Positions 14,101 to 24,520 of a stretch of 64,000 nt of DNA are shown in pieces. Location: positions 372,001 to 436,000 of the forward strand of contig CP034984.1 of the NCBI GenBank assembly GCA_004026145.2, given 5' to 3'. The number at the start of each line of letters is the position of its first letter. Position 1 is the stretch's first letter. The position numbers and the translations under genes are program-made. A model generated the notes under the pieces. That model had not been told where the DNA came from, ran no database searches, and saw only the letters and a program-made list of their open reading frames with translations. This DNA comes from Takifugu bimaculatus (taxonomy: Eukaryota > Chordata > Actinopteri > Tetraodontiformes > Tetraodontidae).

Positions 14101-15730
14101 AGAGGATGTGGAGGAGATGTGAGTGTTTTGGTGGGAGCCGTGGACCATGGAAGAAGGTTTGGTTGGCCTTACTCTTGGTTTAGAGTTTTGGGGTACATGT
14201 TGGGGCTGCGATCCTGCTGACGGACTACCGCCCTCTGTTTGCAGCTCTTTTTCTGGGAGGTTATTACAGAGCTCCTTACGGGGGATCTCCCTCAGGTCCT
14301 TCCCATGAAGGTGGAAGGGATACTCACAGGTAACGTCCCCAACCACGGCCGTGTAGGGTATCTGACCCAGCCACTGCTGTAATTGCACCGCCTCGCAGCC
14401 ACAGTTCCAGGGATTTTCCTCCAGCTGCAGCTCCATTAGAGAGCGGCCGACGTACTCTAGGGTCCCAGCATATGCCAGGCTTTTCAGACGGTTCCCCGCA
14501 GGTCCAAATGAGTCAGAGACACAGATCTGGAGCGGCAGAAAGAGGAGGGAGAGTTTTGTGATTGTGAGTGGAAATAAAGGCTCACGATCCCACTGCTGAT
14601 GAAAATCTACTTTTTGTCTTAGCCGAAATCTGTCCTTTATGATATGAAACAGCGTGCCGGAAAAACATAATTCTGCCGTGGCAGAAACTGGATAACTGTG
14701 TCTGACAATGAAACATCTACAGATCAGTACACGCATACAATAATTCAAAAGATCTGCGGTAATACATGAGGATGTAACCTGAAGAGATGAGCAGGCAAGA
14801 CGGGGATGAGGTTGTCGTTGAGAATGAGAACCCGGAGTTTGTAGAGGAACCTCAGAGCGCCGCTGTCAATTCTTTTGATCACATTGCAGTCAGCCTGCAG
14901 GTGAAACAGAGGGCGCGACGAACATGTAATTGATGCAATTGTGCAAAGGCGAGCAACTTAGAGGAACAGAGATGTCACAAAAGGCGCCGCTCAAGGCACA
15001 GGCTCGCCAGTTTGCTATCTGGTTCATCGTTAACCTGGTCAGTCGGGGATGGATTACGTCGGTGTTTCTGTTCTCAAACACACCTGCAGGTATTCGAGGG
15101 CTTCGAGGCCAGTGAAGGTGTCGTTTCTGAAGACCTCCAGCTTGTTCTCGTGAAGGTACAGGCGCCTCAGTTTGGCCAATCCATGAAAAGCTCCCACTCG
15201 GATGTCCTGGAGTGCATTGTTGCCAAGGTTTATCGACACCGCGTTGCCAAGGTGCAGGAACCCGTTGCTATAGAGACGCCTCAGAGAGTTCCTCTGGAGG
15301 TTGAGTTTGAAAGGGCGGACCCACGAGTGTGACACCTGAATGATTAATTAAAGGTCTGATTAGTTATCTCATTAATTCGAAGAAGTTGGTAGTCAGAAAC
15401 ACCCATAAGCCACATGAGAGACAGGATATTATACCAGTGCTGCTAATGAGCTAAATAGCAATAAAGTGGTGAAGCGACTCCACGTGTGTGGGAATAAAAG
15501 AGCGGGGGATGTACCTGGCTGACATTAATGAAGCTCCGCCCATCGCAGTGCACGTGCAGCACTCCCTCCTTCACTTCGCACGTGCAGGGGTCGAAGCACG
15601 GCTCGTCTACTTCCTCCTCTGAGTTATCCACCAGCGGAGTGTGTGTGGAGGTGGGGGTAGGGGTGGGCGAGCGCGCTGCCGGGGACAGCCGCACACACCC
15701 CAGGACCACAGCCAGAGTGACCCACTGCAT
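5112..15730 (-). CDS. slitrk3: SLITRK3-like LRR transmembrane protein, six coding exons
   Basis: A type I synaptic adhesion protein; mammalian SLITRK3 binds presynaptic PTP-delta and promotes inhibitory synapses. Exons on the minus strand are 15730-15515, 15335-15084, 14894-14779, 14526-13621, 12407-12188 and 6228-5112; all junctions are GT-AG and all phases agree. The protein is about 941 aa (human about 977). Order of parts: signal peptide (residues 1-19), LRRNT with EPCFDPCTCEVKEG, first LRR block, LRRCT (NPWNCGC), Ser/Thr/Pro linker, second LRRNT (PIICPMGCTC), second LRR block, LRRCT (ECNCD), one TM helix near residues 668-693, then KLPFRRQGEVDLAGIQ and the C-terminal tyrosine motif DYMEVLDRSYQF. 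SLITRK3 is favoured over SLITRK5 or 6 by the EEVDEPCFDPC start and the IYRSDFWNFSSLDLLHLGNN block. Oddities: the introns, and three apparent 1-base frame breaks (near 14494, 13921 and 5645) that net to +1. The start is the only ATG followed by a signal peptide. Confidence 0.9.
6229..12187 (-). other. Long last intron of the slitrk3-like gene
   Basis: This 5.96-kb intron is phase 0. It separates the second LRR block (ending VAGVLEHLTGLVQ) from the LRRCT/TM/cytoplasmic exon. The donor is CAG/GTAGGT and the acceptor CTCCAG/GTGGAC on the minus strand. I see no coding exon of another gene inside it. Much of 8900-10100 is AT-rich unique sequence. It is a place to look for conserved regulatory elements, but none can be shown from one sequence. 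Confidence 0.7.
12408..13620 (-). other. Fourth intron of the slitrk3-like gene
   Basis: A 1.21-kb phase 2 intron splitting the second LRR block between GLQNL(R) and YLYFEYN. No gene is seen inside it. It contains a short poly-C/poly-T run near 12920 and a short TA run near 13492-13501. Confidence 0.75.
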
Positions 15731-17341
15731 CCTTCTCCCTCTCAGCTCAACAGCCTGGGGCTACGGCCCTGCATCAGCCCGGCAACGCACTGCAAAGGCG
15801 CGACACGGACGCGTACACGTTAACGAGCGCACACATGGAAGAGGGCACAGCGCCACGGAGGAAGCGGCAGAAGTCAAGTCAGGATGAATCAGATTGATGA
15901 TACATCACTGGCATACTAAAGCAGTCAGAAAATAAAAGTTAAATCACACAGACTGGAGCGCCAGGGGGGACGAATTACATTACACGGGAATAACGATGTA
16001 TAGGCCAAGCGGAGGCCAGAATGTGCAGCGGCATAAGCATAGCAGAGCCAATGTAAACATATGTAAACCTCATGCATTTAACACAGGCAAGACACGGCTG
16101 CGAGTGCACTGTGCTCGCCAAAGCAGGATATATTGATTTAAATACGTCGAGTGGAACCATCTCTCAGCGGCTCTCGGCTGCGTCAGAACCTCCTTTTTTT
16201 TTTGGTTAAGCATTTAAATGGCGCTTTTGAAAATGCAAACATCCCCCGATCGCTGAATCACATGTTGTCATCTTTTCTATAGCGTGACGGCGGGCCCATT
16301 TATCTGTCTGGTGCCCGGTGGAGCTGAAATGTCATGCAAGTGTTGTCTTAATGTATGCACCATGAATATGTGCGGATGCAAATGAGGCCGGCGGCGCGTC
16401 CGTCTAATGAAGTGCTGGATTTAATAAGGTGAGTGGCAATCAGGGAGCAGAAGGATGAAGCATAAACTGCCGCGTATTATCAATCAGTAGAGAATGTTAG
16501 ATTATCAACAGCCATTGAGTCCTGTCATAATCATTATTGTGATAATGACCGCGGAGTAAAAAGCATCGGCGCCAATCTAAACAATCGGCCGTGAACGCAG
16601 CAGCGCCGTGATGGGCAGCAGCACCAACCGATGGCGGCGATGACGCTAATGCTACGATAACAGAATGAGGACAGAGTTGCAGCAGTCCTGGAAACAAACA
16701 CGAAACAAAACAGAAAGAGACGGCCGAGGTGCGAGTCCCGCGCAGAGATGTTTCCTCTCAAGTCTTAATGAGATCTAAATTGGATAAAGCACTCTCGATC
16801 GACTCACACTGTTGAACACTGTCATGCGAATGCAATAATGATCACCGTGGTATGGTAGCTGTAATCACGCCGCAATAATCTGGCATCAGCGCGTTAGACA
16901 AGGGGGGAGCAGAGAGAACATCAACGCCTGCGAGAGGAAGAGCAATCACAGGGATGATTGCGATGGGAGAGGTGGAAATGAGAACAGCAGAGGGGGAGAG
17001 GGGGGCCGGGGAGGCAGACAGATAACGAGGGGAGCGACGGGCAGAGAGGGTGGGTGCGCAAGCCAGAGAAAAAAGAGGGTGAGGCAGGTGAGAGGAGTGG
17101 GATTGCGTAAGTAGAACCGAGCTCAGTCAAGGCTGCCTCTCAGGATGAGAGCCGAGAGTGAAACAGCTGAAATCTGATATCGATTGCATCAATGTCCCGC
17201 ACACAATGTACGCCTGCTTCGCAGAGGAGCGGCGCCGGAGCCAAGTTCTCCGGGTCTGCGAGAACAGTGCGAGAAAGGTCAAAGCGGATCCAAAAAAAAG
17301 TACGCCCGCGTAGCCTGCCAAGCGCGGAGACGCGTAGTTAG

Positions 17342-17441
17342 GTGTGTTCGTGTGTGTGTGTGTGTGCGTGTGTGTGTGTGTGTGTACGTGTGTGTGTGTA
17401 CGTGTGTGTGTGGGTGGGTGGGTGGGTGTGGGTGCGGGTGT
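17342..17441. repeat. Compound (TG)n/(GGGT)n microsatellite
   Basis: About 100 bp of TG repeats with scattered TACG and CG interruptions, passing into GGTG units. It is purine-pyrimidine alternating and intergenic. Confidence 0.9.
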
Positions 17442-19449
17442 GTTTTGAAAACCCTTCGATGCTTGCTGGAGAATGAAGAAAAGTGGGAGGGGGGCATGTT
17501 TCGTCTCAAGGAAAAGGACAATTCAGCCATTAGTGTGCACCCCGCAGGGACCAGCACAACACAAGCAGCTGTGCTCTTGTTTGACAAATTGGTGCACAAT
17601 CAGTCAAACCCTTCCAGGACCTGGCCGGGCTTTGTCACTTTTGTTGAAAGTGACAAACCCCCCCCCCCCCCCCCCCATCCCCTCCACCACCAGCACCACC
17701 TTCCCCTTGTAAAGGAGATCGATACAGAGTTTGGACAGACATCTGGAATCTCTCTTCCCGGTAGATTTGGCTCCAGTGGGAAGCAATCTTGGCGTAATGA
17801 CAGGAAAAACGCAGTCGAGGCTGGAGCCTCTCTCAGAACGAGGCGAGCGGACCGGGCCGAGCGGGCTCGCCAGTGCGGCTCCAGCGCCAGTGTCGACAGC
17901 AGCAAGATTAAATCTCCCCGTCTGTCTGTCATTCAGAAACAGGCCTGGCACAGGTGTGGCTCCCTCCCCTCTGTCTTTCCAGAGTTCAGTTCTCTCTCTT
18001 CAGAGCCCCCCCCACCCCCACCCACCCCCCCTCACCCCCCCACTGACGCAAGCCAGATGACGGTCACCGCTCATTCCTCGGCGTATTATTCATGTCACAT
18101 AATTCCAGTGTCTACCTCTCTGTCCTCTCTGTCCGTCAGAATGCGCTCCGTGCTGCTTTTTACATGATCCCCCCCTCACACACACACACACACACACACA
18201 CAAACGCACCCCCCCTCCTCCACTCTCTCTTGCTCCCAGCACAGACCTGCACTATCAGCCAGGCAGCAGCATCACTGATCAAATGTGCATGCTGGACTAC
18301 CAGCCTGGATACCCCAGCAGCCCCCTAAGAGGATCAATTAGAGATCTGAGACGGCTGCACACAAACTGCAATAGTTACCAGAGTTAAAGCACGACCACTT
18401 AGTCCTTAGCAGAACCTATTAAGACATTTACCAGGCTATGTATGAAAATCCTTGGCAGAGTAACGCAGTCCAATTGCACTCCCCATTGTCTGTCTGTTGC
18501 CACCAGCCTCTCTCATCCACACAGCGACGCTCAGCACAGCCTGGATGCGGGTAATACTCACTCAGTCCGCAGCCAAAGAATCAGGGAACGACCGAGAAAA
18601 CACTTTAGAGGCTGACTGTCGACATGTCGTTCACGTTCAGCCGCACTCTCCTCTCTCCCGCTCTCCCTCCCTCGCTCTCTCTCTCTCTCTTCCTCTCCTG
18701 TAGCGGTTGAGGCGGATGGGGAGGGTGGAAGAGCGGGAGGGAGGGGGCAGGAGGCGGAGGGGGGGATACGTGATAAGACTGCAATGAGGTGGAGGATAAA
18801 AACCAAGAGGGGAGAGAGGGAGAGAAAGGGAAGGGAAAAAAAGATTGGCTTTAGGATGCGGGGCTCCGCGGTGCAGCCGGTGGGAGCTGCGGCACTGGAC
18901 CGCCCGTCTTGTGCCGGAGAAAGCTTTCTTCATCCCAGACACAAGCGGGTAATTCACGGAGAGGACGCGGAGCGGGGACGGAATTCATCACGCAAAAAGA
19001 AGGTGGCGCGCGGCTGCTGCTTCGTACATGAGGCATGAAGAGCGCCGAGTTCCTCCTCACCAAAGGACCCAGTTCTTCTCCTCATCATAAACAGATTACA
19101 GAGTCACACAATGGGCCCCATAAACTTTCGCCTCACGTTGCCGTCTTGTAAAAAAAAAAAAATCACCCCGACTGCTCAGCTATACCGACAATAATTTATA
19201 ATCTCATTAGTTTATTCATATCTCCTCTTGCCCTTAAGCGCCGTCGGATTTCATGAAACCGGTGTGTGTTACCATAGCGACTCGTGCCAGCTGGCATGGG
19301 GCGCGTGAGGGAGCACGCACGCAAGAATCACTTGGGAAAACGGGGTAGTCGCTGCCGCATGCATGTGGAGAACTTTGGGGATTGCGGGGCTCTACATCGA
19401 AACACCTGACCTGCCAAATGGAGGCTGCGGGGGCAACAGATGCTGCAAG

Positions 19450-19499
19450 CGCACACACACACACACACACACACGCGCGCACGCACGCGCACACACACA
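19450..19499. repeat. (CA)n/(CG)n microsatellite
   Basis: A CA run followed by CG-interspersed CA units. It is alternating purine-pyrimidine DNA (Z-DNA type sequence) in the intergenic region. Confidence 0.9.
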
Positions 19500-22400
19500 G
19501 CAACGGATGATTTGGGGCCTATAGGCTCTATCGGCTCTGGCTCTCGCCGGTGCGTAAAGGCCCATTGTGAAGCCATTGCGCGGCCACAGCCAAAGACCTC
19601 TTACTGCCTCTTACTGTCGAAAACAGGCGTTCAAATATCAGTCGGTCTGTTTCACAGCCATAGGAAAAGATTTAATAACAACATGTCTTCCATATTACTG
19701 AGCCGAAAGTTCAATTTTCAGTTCAATTTCACATTGATTTCAGCGTGCATTAAGGTGAATCACCTTGAGGAAATGGAGAGGTGCATCTCTCCCCTGCGCG
19801 CACGCACGTGCGCTAGCTCGCCACAGACGAGGGGGAGGAGGACTCTCCCTCGAGATTCCTATCAGAAACAGTAACAGAGACGGTTCCAGTAATATCAGGA
19901 AGATGTATGATGGTTATAGATTTCAGGGCTCTCAGGTGCATTAGGCTGCATTAGAGCTTCCCCGCAAGGATACTCGACGCACACTTGCGATGGAAACGGG
20001 CCTGTGCATGCACGTAGGGCCCGCGCGCTTGCACTTGCACAGGCCGCCTCCACGCACACTTAAGTCGTCACCTCTAACGTGCACGTCCACATCTGATGTA
20101 CTGTAGATAAATAAGGATTTGACAGTAGCGTTTAAATTCCAGATGCGCGATCGGTGGGGCCCGATGTGTGACAGGGGGTAATGTGATCCCAGACTGGAGG
20201 CTGCATCGTCTCCTTCAACCTCTGAGCGTAACAAGGCTCCGTGACGGAGATTCTGGCTGAAAGGGGCGATGGAGGGAAGGAGGGGGGGGTTAAAAAACGT
20301 ACCAGCTTTCCACGCTGTAGTTTAGTCGCTGAACCGTGCAAGCACCTTAAATTAAGAAAGCAAACGGCGAGGAACTAAGAGAAGATGGTTATCGGGAAAC
20401 ATCGGATACCCGCGGGGGGCTGTGGATCGCACGGAACACATTTCTGGAGCGTTGATGGGACATCCGGGGGGATCTATTTATACTGGCCTGGTCTGTGGAG
20501 CTGTCCAGTGCTGAAAATGGATGAGCGCTTTATTCTGTTTCCTTTTCTGCGAATCCTTTCTCTTTTTTACCCCCAGCGGAATCATTTCTCTCAGAATACA
20601 CATTCATTTTCCCTTTTCATGCTCCCCTTTGATTCTACTGTTGGTTCTTGCTCATTCAGACTGATCACAACAGTATGGAATACAGCCCAGCACGCACTAT
20701 AATGTGGTTGATCCTTTTCTTTATGCTAACTCAGCCTCACTGTTTTAAGGGAAAAGTTAATCTTACAATCCATATTTTCAAACAGGAGTGGATGTAGGAT
20801 TAGCTTTTAGCTGTACATCTGATCATTTCCACACTGCATGGAAGAATCTTCCCATTTGTCCAACTCTAAAATTAAGCTTTTGTTCCCAAGTCACCCACTG
20901 GGATTGGCTGGCACGCATGAAAAGCACACATCCCCCAGACCGAAGAACGTGGTTTGTCCGTCTCCCCTGCTGATCTATGCATCAGAAAATCTCCTTAAAG
21001 CACCGCATTGTCCTTATGGTGCCCCTCGACACATGTTAAGCTTTCTTTGGTGGGGTCTCATCTGGTCCCAGATCCCAGGCCCAAAGCAGGATCAGCAGGT
21101 CTGAGAGGCAGACAAGGGCATTCTTTGCTCTGTAGGAATTAGTAGAAAGGAGCAGTAGGGGGGGGGGCAGGGGGGGGGGGGCAGGCCAGCTGTTTGGAGG
21201 GATAGAAACAGAGGTGATGAGCAGAGGGAATATGGGGTATGATGGAATAAACTGGGTGTGTCGGCCGGGGCGGCAAGGTGGTTCTTTCATTAAATCCTGT
21301 CTAAAACAGAGGGCATCTCCAGAGGTCTCACCTCTGACTCACACTCTGCTACTGCAGGCATGAAGAAGCCCCCCAGAGACACCAAACAGACACACGAGTG
21401 GAACCACGGGAGTGATTCACGTTTACCCACTGGCTCACACTCTATCCACAGTCACACACACACACACACGCACACACACAAGGTGGATCTGCCCAGATAA
21501 ACTACAAAGATCCACCGTGACTCATGTGAACATGCCAACTCCCACATACAGGGAGCAACACACACTTACACACATCATTGGGCTTACAAGTCAAATCTCC
21601 CATTTTAATTGGGAATCACATCAGTTGCCGTGAGAACCTCAACCCATCTGGAGGCTCCTACTGGAGGATGACAGAGGGGCCACATTCAGATAAACTCGCA
21701 GTGATTCAAAAGTGAGGGGGGAAATGGAGGCGCTGCGAGGAGAACGGAGAGGCCACGTGTGTGGGCATCACAGGGGGGCGGGCCCATCGATCCCCTGCAC
21801 TGGCCCGTCAATTGTTCCCCTCTCAAAGTTTCATTCCAATGGGGAGGCGCGTCAAGGTACTTTCAGACACGTCCAGTGATGACTCATCATCGGCGCGATT
21901 TCAGCCAAAGGAAGGGTCGGCACGGAAACGAGAAGAGCATCATCCACGGCGTTCTCGGAGAGGCTCCATCCCTGATCGATAGGCCTTACTTTCACTTTCT
22001 GTCTGGCTGCATGCACATGCAGGGGGATCAATACATCAAACATTTTGTGTTAATCAGACTGAGGAACTATTTATTCAGTGACAAACACAGCTCTTTTTTT
22101 AAGGGAGGTGGGAGTTTTAGCATTTACGCAGGTTATATAGTGTCTGACGGCGGCATTCTTTAAAGAAAAGGATGAAAATGCTGAAACGGAGTTGGAGATG
22201 CGGCGCCTTCGCCTTCCCCGGGTGTATTAATATCAGCTCAGGTGAAAGCCGGACTTGATGAATTAACTGAGAGGATGCCAAGAAAAGCCATTACGGCACA
22301 GGAGTCCGGGCACGCGTCTGGCCTGCCGGTTGTCATGGCTGCAGTGTTTATCACCTCTTTTCCGTCGACAGGAGCTAAGCAGCAAATCAGATTGGCTTCA

Positions 22401-23899
22401 GACAGGGGGAGAGTTAGCGGGCGAGGGGGGGGGCGTGTTGGCATGGCAGAGGGGGTGAAATGCCAACGCGCTGCAGAGGGACGGCTGAGGAAGGGCCCTG
22501 GACAAATGTCAAGGAAAAGATGTTGATTTTAGCCACGAGAGGGTGATTTTGATGCACAGCCATATTATTCAGAAAACCCTCAGAAATGCAAATCTTCAAA
22601 TACGTCCGACCTGAGGTGTGTTGACTCGCAGCTTTTATGTTTTAAAATAAACTAAATACCTCTCAAAAGAGCTTAATTCTCACCCTCTTTCTGCCACGAT
22701 GAGGAGCGCTGACATTTACATACATTTGAAAGCCCTTGAAGTCATCTGAAAACAGTTTTCTTTAAAGGCAGCTAGCACTCCCAACCACAGCAAGCCAGGA
22801 AAGGAGTAAATATGTCCTAGAACAGAGTTTTCACCATCCAGTCTTTTCTGGGTATTTCTGCCCACAATCCATTGTGCAGACAAAAATAGGACAAAAGGGT
22901 GAAAGTTCAAGGTGTATTTTTGTGACAAAGTAGGGGTCCCTTTGCAAATGAATCCCCTTTACTATGCGTAGCCAGTACGGTTGCGTGTCTGGAACACAGG
23001 GGATGTCACATACAGTCTGCCAAAAATACCAGGAAGTCCCAACACTTCCATTTGCATCATGTAGTGTGCAAGCACGCTCTGACAATTCCTACCCACAATC
23101 CTGACATGGCGCGTCACCGTCTTTCAGGCACACATAAACAAATCGGAGTTCAATCATTTGACAGCTGACTGACACATGGCGTGACAGGAGATCAGGGCGC
23201 ATAAACGGTGCTCATGACAGGTGTGTTTGTGACAGGACGAGACAGAAACATCACCGCATCTTCTTTTTTGTGAACGTAGGAAAGGTCGTTGAGGGAAATG
23301 GTGCTTAAATTAATGAATATGGTAATGTGACAGTGAGGAAAAATAGAGCAGAGAAGGCAGAAGTCCTGGATGCACTCTTTTGACAAAGAAGTTTAGTGTT
23401 TTCGAAGTTTAGTAGCGACTGGGGATCTGGAGCCCAGCCAAGGTTACTCTTTACCCTCTGTCCCCTGTGGCCGACGCCTGCCCCCTAGCGGTCTGCTAAA
23501 CCAATCATCCCTGTCTGGAACCTCGTACAAGTGCGGTGAGACGGTCTAGACACGGATATCATGCCTCACAGTGGCTATCACAGGACGCTTCAATTCGATT
23601 TTAGCCGCTAATATCGGCCGAAGAGATTTAATAAAAGCGTCACATTATGACATTTACCGGCTGTGACAAGTGGTCGGTGGAACTCCTTCCATCTAACAGT
23701 GCTAATCACAAACAGATGGTTAGCAGCTGCTAGATACCTCCAGCTGGCTTCCCGCTGCCTCGGCTGCCCAGTGCCTGCAGTTAACCACCCCTGAATACCC
23801 TGCTTACACGTGCGAAGGCTCAAAACACGCCTCTATGTGGCTAGAGCCAATCAGAGAGCCGGGTGCTGAAGCGTGGGAGCCTTCTCAGCGAATCAGAGC

Positions 23900-24520
23900 G
23901 CTCGTTGTTCGAGAGTCGCTTGCATTCGTTCAGCGAGGCCCCTTGTGCTGTCAGCAGGGAGGAAGGTACGGATAAATGCCATCGTACCCGCTTCAGGAAT
24001 TAAATTAAAAGTTTAGTAAGTTTTTAAAGTTAAAGGAGTCGATCCGCTTGAGCCGTTCATAGCTTTAAACAAAGATTTATTGGAGTGTTTTCATTAAATT
24101 CTCGTAACATGGAGAGCTAGTCTGTTTAGCTCCCTCTGTAGTCATCCTCTTCGTTCCTGTTTTATTTGTAAATTACGGTTTTTAGGCCGAGTCTTGCTGC
24201 ATTTTTGAGGGCTTCGGCTTCGGCTTCGGCTGGGGCATATTTTAGCTGACAGGTCGCTGAATAGGACGAAACCACCAGACTGCCGCTGTGAATAGCGGCA
24301 TTGTTCGCGCCGGCCGGTTTGTGTTTGTGTTTTGGAGTGTTCAGGTTCAACCCCACAGGCCTCCTCTACGGACACTGAGCCGCCATTTGTCCGGCCAGAG
24401 GTCTTCACCATAGCTGTGATCGGCCTGACACGGTGCGTTTGGAAGTTAGCGGTGACGGCGAGTCGTCGCGTAGTTCACGGTCGCGCCTCGCTGTCCGCCC
24501 GCGGTGCCAGCGTCCCAAGG
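23900..24520 (+). promoter_or_regulatory. Putative nrdc promoter and 5' leader
   Basis: The 600 bp before the nrdc start is relatively CpG-rich near its end and has no obvious TATA box; three TTCGGC units occur around 24210-24228. A short upstream ATG frame (ATG GAG AGC TAG) lies near 24110. The nrdc reading frame is open back to a TTG at 24332 but contains no ATG before 24521, which supports 24521 as the start. The promoter call is positional inference. Confidence 0.4.

Larger units (their letters stand above)
15731..24520. other. Intergenic region between divergent slitrk3 and nrdc
   Basis: 8.8 kb separates the start codons of the two divergent genes. No coding exon is supported. It should hold the unplaced 5' leader exons of slitrk3 and the nrdc promoter. 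Repeats seen: TG tract 17342-17441, poly-C near 17658-17676, CA runs at 18176-18202, 19450-19499 and 21453-21481, CT/GA-rich tracts near 18650-18850, and poly-G runs near 21160-21180. Long reading frames at 17184-18167 are low-complexity. Confidence 0.6.

Noticed and set aside
13537..14748. Single 403-codon minus-strand frame taken as one protein
   Set aside because: Its N-terminal part is intron 3 read through, and its C-terminal part runs in the wrong frame after the 13921 shift. Only the middle is slitrk3 exon 4.
17184..18167. 327-codon frame on the plus strand
   Set aside because: It spans a TG microsatellite (Val/Cys repeats), a poly-C run and CA-rich DNA. It lacks any recognisable domain, and several other frames are equally open.
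24332..24520. 63-residue N-terminal extension of nrdc
   Set aside because: The frame is open, but the first codon at 24332 is TTG and there is no ATG before 24521. The extension does not resemble the known long nardilysin N-terminus.
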